NCBI RefSeq assembly: GCF_024436035.1
Contig: NZ_JANFNG010000042.1
Coordinates: 1-50,158, forward strand
Direction of reading: 5' to 3'
Length of the DNA: 50,158 nucleotides
Source of the DNA: Streptomyces humicola
GTDB lineage: Bacteria; Actinomycetota; Actinomycetes; Streptomycetales; Streptomycetaceae
Of this stretch, positions 9,828 through 18,655 are shown in pieces. A program made the position numbers and the translations under genes. Positions within the stretch are counted from its first letter, which is position 1. Each line of letters opens with the position of its first letter. The notes beneath the pieces are model-generated. The model was not told the origin of the DNA, did no database searches, and was given only the letters and a program-made list of their open reading frames with translations.

Positions 9828-11195
9828 TCAGCTGCGCTCGATGGTGAGTTTTAGGAAGTGGGTGGAGCAGGAGATGCACGGGTCGTGGTTGCGGATGGCC
9901 TTCTCGCACAGGTTGGTCAGCTCGGCGTCTGTGGGCTCGCCGCTGCCGAGGTGTTCTTGGACAAGGCGGCGCAGGTCCTCCTCGATCGCGCCTTGGTTCT
10001 GCGCGGTGGGCGGGACGAGGTTGGCATCGGTGACCGTGCCGTGGGCGCCGAGGGTGTAGCGGTGGTAGAGCAGGCCGCGGGGTGCCTCGGTGGCTCCGTG
10101 GCCCGTGGCAGCGCGAGGCGGCACATCGAGGTACGGGCGTGGTGGCGGTTCGTAGGTGTCGATGATGCGCAGCGCCTCGTCGACGGCGTAGAGCACCTCG
10201 ACCGCCCTGACGATGATGGAGCGGAAGGGGTTGCGGCATACCGCGCCCTGGCGCGGGTCACCGAGCCCGGCGTCCTGTGCTGCCTGCAGAGCGATCGGGG
10301 AGAGCCACTGTCCGCTGATCGCGTAGCGGGCGAGGGAGCCGGTCAGGTGGCGGTGGCCGTCGAGCAGCGAGTTGAGTGCGGTTGAATGCGGCAGCTGAGT
10401 CTCCACGACGTGGTCACCGAACTCCCGGACGCCGAACGTGCGGGTGGGCAGCGCGCGGTCGGAGTCGGCGGGCAGCCCTGCCGTGCTCGGTGCGCTCATC
10501 GCGGTCGGGTTACCTGATTCGATGGCGTACGTGCCGGGTTCGGCGAGGGCCAACAGCTCATAGTCGCATCCGGCGTCGGGGAAGTCGAAACCCGCGACCC
10601 ACTGCACGGTCTGTTCGGCGTCGTCACGGGCGCGGCGCAGCCTCTCGACGAGCGGGCGCAGTTCGGATGCGGCCGGGGTGCGGTAGAAGCCGCCCAGGCG
10701 GATGTTGACGGGATGGATGGCGCGGCCGCCGAGGAGTTCCATGACGGCGTTGCCGGCTTGCTTGAGGCGCAGGCCGCGCTCGACATCGGTGCGCCAGGTG
10801 CGCGCCAGGTCGATGGCGCTGTCGGCGCCGAGGAAGTCGGGTGCGTGCAGAAGGTAGATGTGCAGGGTCTGACTTTCGATCCATTCGCCGCAGTACAGCA
10901 GGCGGCGCAGCGCCGCGAGTTGTCCGTCCACGATCACGCCGCAGGCGTCCTCAACGGCACGGCAGGCGCTCATCTGGTAGGCAACCGGGCAGATCCCGCA
11001 CACCCGCGAGGTGATGTCCGGCGGCTCGGTGTACGAGCGTCCGCGTAGGAACGCCTCGAAGAAGCGAGGTGGTTCGTAAATCTGCAGCCGGGCCTGGTCG
11101 ACCTGGTCGTCGCGCAGGCGCAGGTGCAGTGCTCCCTCGCCTTCGACGCGGGCGAGGGAGCGGATGCGCAGCACCCTGGATTCGCGGTGGGTCAC
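9828..11195 (-). CDS. hydA: [NiFe] hydrogenase large (alpha) subunit, group 3b type
   Basis: A 455-residue catalytic subunit that splits or forms H2 at a NiFe(CN)2CO centre. The four cysteine ligands are visible: RVCGICP (Cys66, Cys69) and DPCISCSTH (Cys440, Cys443). His446 is the usual limit for C-terminal maturation cleavage, leaving a 9-residue tail. The gene starts at GTG 11195, overlapping the small-subunit stop as GTGA. With the FeS, diaphorase and small subunits it would form a soluble NAD(P)-linked hydrogenase. The gene set matches the HydBGDA enzymes of archaea and the Hyd3 enzyme of mycobacteria. Hyp maturation genes are not in the window. Confidence 0.93.
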   Translation of the reverse strand: MTHRESRVLRIRSLARVEGEGALHLRLRDDQVDQARLQIYEPPRFFEAFLRGRSYTEPPDITSRVCGICPVAYQMSACRAVEDACGVIVDGQLAALRRLLYCGEWIESQTLHIYLLHAPDFLGADSAIDLARTWRTDVERGLRLKQAGNAVMELLGGRAIHPVNIRLGGFYRTPAASELRPLVERLRRARDDAEQTVQWVAGFDFPDAGCDYELLALAEPGTYAIESGNPTAMSAPSTAGLPADSDRALPTRTFGVREFGDHVVETQLPHSTALNSLLDGHRHLTGSLARYAISGQWLSPIALQAAQDAGLGDPRQGAVCRNPFRSIIVRAVEVLYAVDEALRIIDTYEPPPRPYLDVPPRAATGHGATEAPRGLLYHRYTLGAHGTVTDANLVPPTAQNQGAIEEDLRRLVQEHLGSGEPTDAELTNLCEKAIRNHDPCISCSTHFLKLTIERS

Positions 11196-11989
11196 CCTCG
11201 CAGTTCCTTCCGTGAGGCCGCCTCGAATTCGGGGGCGGCGGTGTTGTAGGTGCGCAGCACCCGCACCACGTCCAGGGTGTTCATCCCGTCGCGGCGCAAC
11301 AGCGGGATGAAGGCAGGGAAGTTAGTGGAGTTGGACGGTCCGAAGCAGCCGTAGCAGCCGCGCCCGTAGGCGGGGCACAGCGCGCCGCAGCCGGCGTGGG
11401 TGACCGGGCCGAGACAGGGCGTGCCGTGAGCGACGATCACACATACGGTGCCGCGTCGCTTGCACTCGAAGCAGACGCTGTGTTCCGGGACGTCCGGGGC
11501 GCGGCCGACGAGGTAGGCGGTGATGACCTCGATCAGCTGGCCGCGGTCGATCGGGCAGCCGCGCAGCTCGAAGTCGACCGGGACGTGGGCGCTGATGGGG
11601 GTGGAGGTCTCCAGCGTCTGGATGTAGTCCGGCCTGGCGTAGACGGCGGCGCGGAATTCGGCGACGTCGGCGTAGTTGCGCAGCGCCTGGACACCGCCTG
11701 CGGTTGCGCAGGCGCCGATGGTCACCAGGCGGCGGGAGACCTCACGGATGTGCCGGATACGCTCGATGTCCTGCTGCGTGGTGACCGAGCCCTCGACCAG
11801 CGACAGGTCGTACGGGCCGGGCCCGGGGGCACTGGAGGCCTCGAGGAAGTAGGAGATCTGCAACTTGTCAGCGATGCCGAGAAGTTCGTCTTCGCAGTCG
11901 AGCAGGGTTAGCTGGCAGCCGTCGCACGAGGCAAACTTCCATACGGCGAGCTTGGGGCGTCCCGCGGGCCGGTCGGTGTCGGCGGTCAT
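11192..11989 (-). CDS. hydD: [NiFe] hydrogenase small (delta) subunit
   Basis: A 265-residue electron-transfer subunit with no Tat signal, so cytosolic. Cluster-ligand motifs are visible: SCDGCQ near the N-terminus, GACATAGG in the middle, and a Cys-rich C-terminal half including [20 protein letters not shown] and GCYGCFGP, enough for three FeS clusters. ATG 11989 sits one base after the diaphorase stop with a GGGAGCTGTGAG ribosome site. It passes electrons from the NiFe centre to the diaphorase subunit. Confidence 0.92.
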   Translation of the reverse strand: MTADTDRPAGRPKLAVWKFASCDGCQLTLLDCEDELLGIADKLQISYFLEASSAPGPGPYDLSLVEGSVTTQQDIERIRHIREVSRRLVTIGACATAGGVQALRNYADVAEFRAAVYARPDYIQTLETSTPISAHVPVDFELRGCPIDRGQLIEVITAYLVGRAPDVPEHSVCFECKRRGTVCVIVAHGTPCLGPVTHAGCGALCPAYGRGCYGCFGPSNSTNFPAFIPLLRRDGMNTLDVVRVLRTYNTAAPEFEAASRKELRG

Positions 11990-11990
11990 C

Positions 11991-12827
11991 TCACAGCTCC
12001 CGTACGCCAAGAAGAGGTTGGGCACGGAACCAGTCGACGACAGGACCGTCGCGGCACAGCAGCAGGGGGCCGAGCTGGCAGTGGCCGCAGTGGCCGGTGC
12101 CGCAGTGCATGGTTCGCTCCAGCGACACGCGGATCCGGTCAGGAGCAAGGCCTCGATGGACGAGGTCGCGGGCGGTGGCTCGGATCATGACTTCGGGGCC
12201 GCAGACGAACGCCGCGGTCTCGTGCGGGTCGAAGGCCGCCCGCTCCAGCAGTGTGGTGACGACGCCGACGTCGCCCGTCCACTCCGCGTCCGGACGGTCG
12301 ACGGTGACTAGGACCTGGGCGCCGGCCGCTTGCCAGTTGGCTGTCTCCTGGGTGTAGAGCAGGTCGCGGGGCGTGCGGGCGCCGATCAGGACGTTCAGCC
12401 GCCTGTATCGCTCGGGGGCGGCGAGCGCGGCGAGCACCACCGGCCGCAGCGGCGCCATTCCGATGCCGCCGGCCACCACCAGCACGTCCTGCCCGGTAGC
12501 GGCGGGCAGCTCCCAGCCAGTGCCGAACGGGCCTCGCACGCCGACCATCTCGTCGGTCCGCACCTGATGCAGCGCACCGGAGATCGCGCCGACGGTCCGG
12601 ATGGTGTGGGTGAGGCGCCGGCCCTCGATCCCGCAGACGGACACCGGGATGTCGCCGACGCCGAACGCATAGACCATGGCGAACTGGCCGGGGGCGAACG
12701 GCGGCAGCGCCGTGCCCACCGGCTCCAGCGCGATCGTCGCGACGTCGGGCGCCTCGATCGCGTGCCCCACCACCCGGTACGGCAGGGGAACCCCGGCTGG
12801 GCATACCTGCACCTCGGGCGCGATCAC
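11991..12827 (-). CDS. hydG: Hydrogenase diaphorase (gamma) subunit, FAD/NAD(P) and 2Fe-2S
   Basis: A 278-residue ferredoxin-NADP reductase-like protein. A flavin-binding barrel comes first, followed by a nucleotide fold ([17 protein letters not shown]). The C-terminal 2Fe-2S ligands are Cys242, Cys247, Cys250 and Cys258 ([11 protein letters not shown]...C), as in PyrK and HydG proteins. It connects the FeS chain to NAD(P). The start is GTG 12827, overlapping the stop of the cNMP gene as GTGA. Confidence 0.92.
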   Translation of the reverse strand: MIAPEVQVCPAGVPLPYRVVGHAIEAPDVATIALEPVGTALPPFAPGQFAMVYAFGVGDIPVSVCGIEGRRLTHTIRTVGAISGALHQVRTDEMVGVRGPFGTGWELPAATGQDVLVVAGGIGMAPLRPVVLAALAAPERYRRLNVLIGARTPRDLLYTQETANWQAAGAQVLVTVDRPDAEWTGDVGVVTTLLERAAFDPHETAAFVCGPEVMIRATARDLVHRGLAPDRIRVSLERTMHCGTGHCGHCQLGPLLLCRDGPVVDWFRAQPLLGVREL

Positions 12828-13339
12828 GACGCATCACCACCGTGCGTGGCTGCTCCGGTGCCGGGTGGCCCGTACAGGTCGAGCAGGCGGATCCGGCAAG
12901 CCCGTAGTCTTCGTCCGATGGCTACCGATGCGACGCATTGGGTTACTGCCAGACCGAATGCGGGATCCTCCGTGATCGCTGCGCGCATCTGACGCGCGTC
13001 GAACTCGTACGCCTCCACCAGGTCGCGGGTGGTCGCGCCCAGGTGCCAGCGGTGCGGCTCGAACAGCCAGGACCAGCCGAGGAGTTCGCCCTCACCGAGG
13101 GTCTCCACGACGACCGCGCCGCGGCCCGGGTCGTGGACGTCGAGGGCGACATGCCCGCAACGCAGGATCCAGAACCGGTCGGCCGGGCCGTCCTCGTCGA
13201 AAATACGGGTGCCAGCCGGGAAGGACGTCTCACGGGAGAAGGAGAGCAGCCGCTCACGATGGCCGGGAGACAGCGCGCCCAGAAATCCATGGCCGACGGT
13301 CGTCCCCGCCTTTTCCGCGCGCTCGTGTGCGTCGTTCAT
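12824..13339 (-). CDS. Cyclic-nucleotide-binding-domain protein in the hydrogenase operon
   Basis: A 171-residue protein with a Crp-type cNMP-binding beta-roll: FPAGTRIFDEDGPADRFWILRCGHVALDV, then the phosphate-cassette-like GEGELLGWSWLFEPHRWHLGATT, then a dimer-type helix. It ends after about 20 further residues with no DNA-binding helix-turn-helix. It therefore looks like a ligand sensor acting by protein contact, or a subunit or regulator of the hydrogenase. ATG 13339 overlaps the FeS-subunit stop as ATGA and its own stop overlaps the diaphorase start, so it is strictly co-translated with the enzyme. A decayed paralogue lies at 35231-35703. The ligand is unknown. Confidence 0.88.
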   Translation of the reverse strand: MNDAHERAEKAGTTVGHGFLGALSPGHRERLLSFSRETSFPAGTRIFDEDGPADRFWILRCGHVALDVHDPGRGAVVVETLGEGELLGWSWLFEPHRWHLGATTRDLVEAYEFDARQMRAAITEDPAFGLAVTQCVASVAIGRRLRACRIRLLDLYGPPGTGAATHGGDAS

Positions 13340-14484
13340 GATGCCGCCTGCTCCGACGCGGCCGCCCGCTCGTCGTTGAGCGCATGCGCTTCCTCGACGA
13401 TGTCGATACCGACCGGGCACCACACGATGCACCGCCCGCAGCCGACACACCCCGAGCTGCCGAACTGGTCATACCAGGTACCAAGCTTGTGAGTGCACCA
13501 CTGCCGGTAGCGACTGCGCGAGGAGGCACGAACCGGTCCACCTTGCAGATGCGTGAACTCCAAGTCGAAGCACGACTCCCAGCGTCGCCACCGTTCGGCG
13601 TGATCTCCGGTGAGGTCGGTGACCTCCTCGGCGGTCGTACAGAAGCAGGTGGGACAGACCATGGTGCAATTCCCGCACGTCAAGCAGCGCGCGGCGACGT
13701 CGTTCCAGCGCTCCGCCTGCAACGTCTCCCGCATCAGAACCTGCAGGTCGACCGGAGGCATGGTCCGGCCCATGCGGCCGACGGCCTCGGCGACACGCTC
13801 GCGAGCCGCCGTCTCGGTGGCGGCATCCGCAAAGCGGCACGGCAGCTCGGCCAGCACCGCCTCGCCCTCCGCGCTGCCCACGCGTACCAGGAAGCGGTGC
13901 CCTTGGTCGTCGATCACCTCGGTCAGCGCCAGGTCGTAGCCATCATCCACGGCCGGCCCAGTGCCCATAGACACGCAGAAGCACGTGGCTCCCGGCTCGG
14001 TGCACTCCACCGCCACCAGGAAAGCCCCCTCGCGCCGCCCACGGTAGGCCCGGTCGGCGTACGGACCGCCGGTGAGCACTCGGTCCTGCACCGCGATAGC
14101 CCGCAGGTCGCACGGCCGCACCCCGAGGAACGCATACGAAGGCGGCGGTGTGTCGTCCTCCGCCATTACCAACTCGCCGTCGGCGCGCCGCTCGGCGCTC
14201 CACTCCCGTACCCGTTGCGGGTGCAGAAACGTCTTCCACGACTGCGGGCCTGCGCTGTGTGCGAACGCGGCTCCGTCCTCGCGCCGCTTCAGCCGGTAAT
14301 GGCCGGCCTCGAGCTCGACTCCCCAGCCGTAGGGGAGTTCGTCGCCGCCACAGACTTCGGCCAGCACGATCGCGCCGTCGCGAACGGTCGGCCCGATCAC
14401 GGTGCGGCCGTGCCCGGTCAGGACGCTGATCAGCGCATCCAGGCCATCTTTGTCGATCACCGAATGGGGGGTGCCATCCGGCAT
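13336..14484 (-). CDS. hydB: Hydrogenase FeS (beta) subunit
   Basis: A 382-residue protein with two C-terminal 4Fe-4S sites: Cys267/270/273/277 (CLTCGNCTMVCP) and Cys346/349/352/356 (CVGCGRCIVWCP). Extra cysteines (CFC at 168-170, TCFC at 279-282) are typical of HydB. It begins the hydrogenase operon. ATG 14484 has GGGAGGTG 5 nt upstream. It would take electrons between the diaphorase and the small subunit or to another acceptor. The promoter region holds a pair of GGGNC-type dyads. Confidence 0.92.
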   Translation of the reverse strand: MPDGTPHSVIDKDGLDALISVLTGHGRTVIGPTVRDGAIVLAEVCGGDELPYGWGVELEAGHYRLKRREDGAAFAHSAGPQSWKTFLHPQRVREWSAERRADGELVMAEDDTPPPSYAFLGVRPCDLRAIAVQDRVLTGGPYADRAYRGRREGAFLVAVECTEPGATCFCVSMGTGPAVDDGYDLALTEVIDDQGHRFLVRVGSAEGEAVLAELPCRFADAATETAARERVAEAVGRMGRTMPPVDLQVLMRETLQAERWNDVAARCLTCGNCTMVCPTCFCTTAEEVTDLTGDHAERWRRWESCFDLEFTHLQGGPVRASSRSRYRQWCTHKLGTWYDQFGSSGCVGCGRCIVWCPVGIDIVEEAHALNDERAAASEQAAS

Positions 14485-14577
14485 GGCGCACCTCCCAGCC
14501 CTGCCAGTGCCGTACCGGACTGTGATCTCGTCCGAGCCTGTCGGGGCCAGTATGGGCGGTCTTCTCTCGGCGGGCAT

Positions 14578-14612
14578 GGGCCTTCGGTCCCCGCTGTGGT
14601 CCGGGTGGCCCC
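14578..14612. promoter_or_regulatory. Paired DevR/DosR-like dyads between hydB and the protease gene
   Basis: GGGCCTTCGGTCCC (14578-14591) and GGTCCGGGTGGCCC (14598-14611) are centred 20 bp apart, between the divergent hydB and protease starts. They fit a GGGNC-N4-GNCCC dyad resembling DosR/DevR boxes. Such a regulator would act on both transcripts. Binding is inferred. Confidence 0.6.
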
Positions 14613-14674
14613 TGTTCATCCCTCACATGGCTCAGCTGGGTCTGCCCCGCGTCGGCCGGGTGATACGAGCGGGA

Positions 14675-15223
14675 ATGATGAGGGTCATGGACGTGCCTGC
14701 TTACCGCGTACCAGGACACCGCGCGCGGATCGCGGTCATCGGGGTCGGCAACGAGTTTCGGCGTGATGACGGCGCAGGTTGGGCAGTGGTCGCTGCCTTG
14801 ACCGAACGGGCCGAGCGGTACCCGGTGCCAGAGGGGACCGCGCTCCGGGTATGCGACGGCGAGCCGGCCCGGCTCATCTCACTGTGGGAAGGTACTGACC
14901 TGGCCATCGTGGTCGACTCGGCTTTCGTCGAGCCTGGGCAGCCCGGCCGTGTCCACCGCCTGGAGCTGGACGGTGACCAACCGGCCCTGGACGGTGGCGC
15001 CACCAGCTCGCACGGGCTCGGGTTCGGCGACGCTGTCGAACTCGCCCGCGTGCTCGGCCGCCTCCCGAGCCGGCTGGTCGTCTACGCGGTGGAAGGCGCC
15101 GACGCCAGCCTGGGCACGGGCCTGTCCGCCCCGGTCGCGTCTGCGGTGGAACCGCTCGCCGAACGGATCGCGGACGAGATCACCCAGTACGCCCGAAACA
15201 ACAACGGGGACAGGGGCGTGTAG
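14675..15223 (+). CDS. Hydrogenase maturation protease (HyaD/HybD family)
   Basis: A 182-residue endopeptidase that trims the C-terminal tail of the large subunit after nickel insertion. The N-terminal IAVIGVGNEFRRDDGAG motif holds the first nickel-binding acidic residue (Asp32); Asp81 (VVDS) and His113 (SSHGLGF) match the other two ligands. It is divergent from the hydrogenase operon and shares its control region. Start choice is uncertain: tandem ATGs at 14675 and 14678 and another at 14687 are all in frame; GAGCGGGA and GATGAGGG are possible ribosome sites. Confidence 0.88.
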   Translation: MMRVMDVPAYRVPGHRARIAVIGVGNEFRRDDGAGWAVVAALTERAERYPVPEGTALRVCDGEPARLISLWEGTDLAIVVDSAFVEPGQPGRVHRLELDGDQPALDGGATSSHGLGFGDAVELARVLGRLPSRLVVYAVEGADASLGTGLSAPVASAVEPLAERIADEITQYARNNNGDRGV

Positions 15224-15399
15224 CGCCACCAAACCCGTCTCGATCGGGTACGGAACCTCAGCTTCCACCCTGGAATGCAGAGCTGGGCGGCCGAAGGCAT
15301 CGGCTGCGAATCGCCCTGGAGCAGGCCCAGCACGAGGACGCGGTCCGGCGCCGCCGGGCCGGCGAAGCCCGAGGGGAGCAGCAGGAGGAGCGGCAGTCA

Positions 15400-15445
15400 G
15401 GTCCGGATGTCCCCGGCAGGATCCGGGCGGCGGGCCATTCGGCCC
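15400..15445. promoter_or_regulatory. GGGNC-type dyads upstream of the acs remnant
   Basis: GGTCCGGATGTCCC (15400-15413) and GGGCCATTCGGCCC (15432-15445) lie about 50-95 bp before the truncated acs gene. Their centres are 32 bp apart, about three turns, so the spacing differs from the other pairs. The 15224-15495 interval has no gene. Confidence 0.4.
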
Positions 15446-15495
15446 CTGCGGACGGTCGCCCGACAGGTGATCATCGATGTGGAAGGAGGCGCGCC

Positions 15496-15777
15496 ATGGC
15501 GACACAGACGACGACCGAGCCGATGGCAGGGACGGCGACCATCATCCGCAAGGCATCGCACCCGCGCGTGGCGCCGAATCTCGGCGACTACGAGCGCGAA
15601 TGCGCGCGGTTCGACTGGGCCCGGGCCCGTGAGCAGCTGTCCGGCCTGCCGGGCGGCAAGGGGCTGAACATCGCTTACGAGGCGGTCGACCGGCACGTGG
15701 CGCACGGTCGGGGCGGCCATGTGGCGCTGCGCTGTATCGGCCGTGACGATAGGGTCCGCAAGCGCATGATCAGTTGA
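15496..15777 (+). pseudogene. 5' remnant of an acetyl-CoA synthetase gene
   Basis: The frame opens with a good ribosome site (GGAAGGAGG before ATG 15496) and the typical start of actinobacterial acetyl-CoA synthetase: PNLGDYERECARFDWARAREQL, then GLNIAYEAVDRHVAHG and VALRCIGRDDRV. Only about 85 of the usual 560-660 residues remain before the frame ends at VRKRMIS. AMP-binding and catalytic motifs are absent, so it cannot be an enzyme. It looks like a deletion product. Confidence 0.75.
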
Positions 15778-16034
15778 GCTGCCGCCGGGGCGGGCGGCAG
15801 CCGGCCCGGCAGCACCGCCCTCATCGCCATCGCTCGGCAGCGCTCCGCGCCAAAGGGGGCATGCACCCGGAGGGGATTTCCTCTGAAGTGATCACTCGTT
15901 TGGCCGCCACCGGTCGCTCTGGATCGTAGGTTGATATTCGATGGCATAGAGCCCTGATCAGCCATGGGGACCTTGCGGTGAGCCCTCCCCAACCCATACA
16001 ACCGTATCAACTTTCGCGAGAGGCAGGGACCTCC

Positions 16035-16223
16035 ATGCGGTTCAACAAAGGTGACCGCGTACGTTTCTCACCCCAACCCGATGTCTCGGATCGAACCGAG
16101 CAGGGCACCGTCATGGATGTCGTACAGGACCGTAAGGGCCGGACTTTCTATGAGGTGCAGCGTGACTCGGACCCGTCCGGTCCTGATCTCTTTCTTCGGG
16201 AAGACGACATAGCGCAGACGTGA
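16035..16223 (+). CDS. Small basic/acidic beta-barrel-like protein, unknown function
   Basis: A 62-residue protein (MRFNKGDRVRFSPQPD...). The alternation GDRVRF, GTVMDVVQD, TFYEVQRD, LFLREDDI suggests an SH3- or Tudor-like small barrel, similar in style to DUF1918 proteins common near actinobacterial stress genes. ATG 16035 is chosen because AGGCAGGGA precedes it; an upstream in-frame start at 15978 would add 19 Pro/Gln-rich residues. It converges with the multicopper oxidase gene. Function is unknown. Confidence 0.6.
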   Translation: MRFNKGDRVRFSPQPDVSDRTEQGTVMDVVQDRKGRTFYEVQRDSDPSGPDLFLREDDIAQT

Positions 16224-16287
16224 TCACCTCCAAGGCCGGCCAGAAAGAGAAGGTCGGGCATGAGCGTTCACCAGGCGTCGGGGCGGT

Positions 16288-18228
16288 TCAGGTCAGGGGC
16301 CCGACGTGGTAGGGGCGCATCATTTCGTTGTCCTCGTGATCGAGCATGTGGCAGTGCCACATGTACCGGCCCTCTTGATCGAACTTCACCCTCACCCGCG
16401 TGACCCCGTTCGGATACGTGATCACGGTGTCCTTGAAGCCATTCTCCCAGGGTTCGGGAGCACGTGCTGCCTGTCCGGTCGGCTGCCGGTCTACCACCTG
16501 GAACTGGACTTCGTGGATGTGGATCGGGTGGGCGTCGGCCGTGAGGTTGTGGATCTCCCAGATTTCGGTCGCCCCCAGCGCAGGGTTCTCCGTTATAGGG
16601 TCGGCCCAACGCATGGGAACTGGCTTTTCGTTGGGATCCAGGGTGCCGAGTAGCACAGCGCGGGTCCCCACTCCGTTCAGGCGGGCGGATTTCTCCTCGT
16701 TCAAGGAGACCTGCCTCGTTCGGCTCGCGGGGCCTATCGGTGTGAGCGCGGGGAGGGTGAGATGCCTGGGCGGTACCGTGGTGTCCGGGGAGGTCAACGG
16801 TTTCACGGTGAACTTCATGACCTGCCCGGTGGTCCTCGGTTCCGCCGGGGCGAAGTCGGTACCCACCTTGCCGCCCTGGTACGCACTGTCCGGACCCTCA
16901 TTGATGAGGTATAGATCGGTTCCGACGGGGATCGATGTGTAGTCGACAATGACGTCTGCGCGTTCCGCCGGCGCTATCAGCAGCTGGTCGCGCTCAACGG
17001 GTGCCGGCAGGAAGCCTCCCTCACTTCCGATCTGCCAGAACGGCAGCGCGGGCGGCACCGGTCTGTGCGCGAGCCGATCGGCGACGATCTTCAGAACCAG
17101 GTACCTGGAGTTGCATCCGTTCAGGAAGCGGAACCGATAGCGGCGCGGCTCGACCGGGAGCACCGGCCAGGTCCTGCCGTTGGTGACCAAGGTGTTGCCG
17201 AAGAACTCGGGGTTCCAGATCGGCGGTATGTCGCTCCCCGGGATGTAGGGTCCCTTGAATCCGTCGGCGAAGGCTCTGCTAGCTGGATAGAAGAGGCTTC
17301 CGTCGGTGTTGAACGACCGGTCCTGGATCACGATCGGTATTTCGCAGAATCTCCCTGTGGGCGCGTCGCCGCGTTTCGGTGCAGGGCCTGGGAGCACACC
17401 AGGCGGCAGGTCGTCGGGCCCGCCGCGTAGAAGATAGAAACCGGCCAGGCCGGCGTACACGTTCAGCCGGGTGATCCCCAGGGCGTGGTCGTGGAACCAG
17501 AGTGTCGAGGCCCGCTCGCGATTGGCGTACTGGAATACGGCCTCCCCGTTGCTCCAGCCTTGCCCGAACCGCTCTTCGAACTTCTCTCCAAATTTGCGGT
17601 AAAAGGAACCGACGGGGGCGTATCCCGCGGGGATGCCGAGTGCGTTGGGCAGGTACCACGCCTCAGCGTAGCCGTCGCTTTCCTCACTGCTCTGTCCCCC
17701 GTGCAGGTGGGTCACAATGGGTACCGGGCCTGTGTACGGACCGGGGGTCGAGGCGTAGGTGGGGCGGGAATCCCGGCCAGACATTCCGCCGGGCGGATAC
17801 GCCCAATGCAATGTGGGGTCCACCGGCAGCAGATGCGGAAGGTAGTTGCCCTTGCAGTCGCGTAGTTGGTTCACCCAGGTCACCCGCACCGCCTGGTCGA
17901 ACTCCGCCTCGATGGTGAAGGAGGGGGCGTTGAAGGTTTCTGGATGCTGGGTGGATCCGTATCCCCATACCGTTGTGGCCGGTTGACCAGGGGGAAGGAT
18001 TTGCTGCCGAAACTGGCGAACACCGATCGTGTAGGAGTCCAGGCCCGTCTTCCGGTCCCGGCGGTCCCACGGCATCACCGGCGGTATCAGCAGCTCGGTG
18101 ACGTACTTTTCTATTGCCACCGGATCCATGGCTCCAGTCGGTGCATGGACCTGTGATGCAGTCTTAGGCAGGAACAGACAGCCGCCGCCTATAACTCCGG
18201 CTTTCAACACGTATCGCCTGCTGATCAC
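16288..18228 (-). CDS. Tat-exported multicopper oxidase (CotA/bilirubin-oxidase-like)
   Basis: A 646-residue three-domain multicopper oxidase. The N-terminus MISRRYVLKAGVIGGG carries a Tat motif (SRRYVLK), fitting export of a folded copper enzyme. Copper ligands are visible: THLHG (His174, His176), FHDH (His246, His248), HPIHIH (567-572) and HCHMLDHEDNEMM (His625, Cys626, His627, His631, with a Met axial ligand near 636). It would oxidise phenolics, bilirubin-like substrates or metals with O2. The start is GTG 18228 with GGAGGG upstream. The 18229-18584 interval shows no gene. The substrate cannot be read from sequence. Confidence 0.9.
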   Translation of the reverse strand: MISRRYVLKAGVIGGGCLFLPKTASQVHAPTGAMDPVAIEKYVTELLIPPVMPWDRRDRKTGLDSYTIGVRQFRQQILPPGQPATTVWGYGSTQHPETFNAPSFTIEAEFDQAVRVTWVNQLRDCKGNYLPHLLPVDPTLHWAYPPGGMSGRDSRPTYASTPGPYTGPVPIVTHLHGGQSSEESDGYAEAWYLPNALGIPAGYAPVGSFYRKFGEKFEERFGQGWSNGEAVFQYANRERASTLWFHDHALGITRLNVYAGLAGFYLLRGGPDDLPPGVLPGPAPKRGDAPTGRFCEIPIVIQDRSFNTDGSLFYPASRAFADGFKGPYIPGSDIPPIWNPEFFGNTLVTNGRTWPVLPVEPRRYRFRFLNGCNSRYLVLKIVADRLAHRPVPPALPFWQIGSEGGFLPAPVERDQLLIAPAERADVIVDYTSIPVGTDLYLINEGPDSAYQGGKVGTDFAPAEPRTTGQVMKFTVKPLTSPDTTVPPRHLTLPALTPIGPASRTRQVSLNEEKSARLNGVGTRAVLLGTLDPNEKPVPMRWADPITENPALGATEIWEIHNLTADAHPIHIHEVQFQVVDRQPTGQAARAPEPWENGFKDTVITYPNGVTRVRVKFDQEGRYMWHCHMLDHEDNEMMRPYHVGPLT

Positions 18229-18584
18229 CTGGACCCTCCATCGGATAGCCAGCAGCGATACAGGCCGTGAGGCACGCTCCGAGATACCACACCGTGATGG
18301 GGTGCTTTTCTGCACATGCCGTGGACCATGAGGTGGTGCCTCCCTCCAAGCTCGCCCCTGGCCCTCGACCGGGGCGCCGCAGGTATAGGACCGCATCCTT
18401 CCGCTCCTTTCTGGATAACACGAATGGCCCAACTCCGCTGCCCGATGAGATCCACAGGGGTGCCGGCGGCCCCGGGCCGGCTCCGATCAGAACGGCCCGG
18501 ATCCGGTCGCCAACGGGCGGTCGGTCGAGACTCCGCTGAATATCAGCGCTCGCAGCGGTCGGCTTCCGGCCCGGCAGTCGACAT

Positions 18585-18620
18585 AGCCCTTCGGACCTGC
18601 CGACCGGGCCGATCGGCTCT
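18585..18620. promoter_or_regulatory. Paired DevR/DosR-like dyads upstream of the aldolase gene
   Basis: AGCCCTTCGGACCT (18585-18598) and GGGCCGATCGGCTCT (18606-18620) are centred about 21 bp apart, 35-70 bp before the aldolase. The second box differs at a single base from one at 38348-38362. A third weak match, GTGACCCTTGGGCTAT, overlaps the start codon. Confidence 0.6.
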
Positions 18621-18655
18621 GCCGCGCCTGCGGCGGTGTGGGTGACCCTTGGGCT

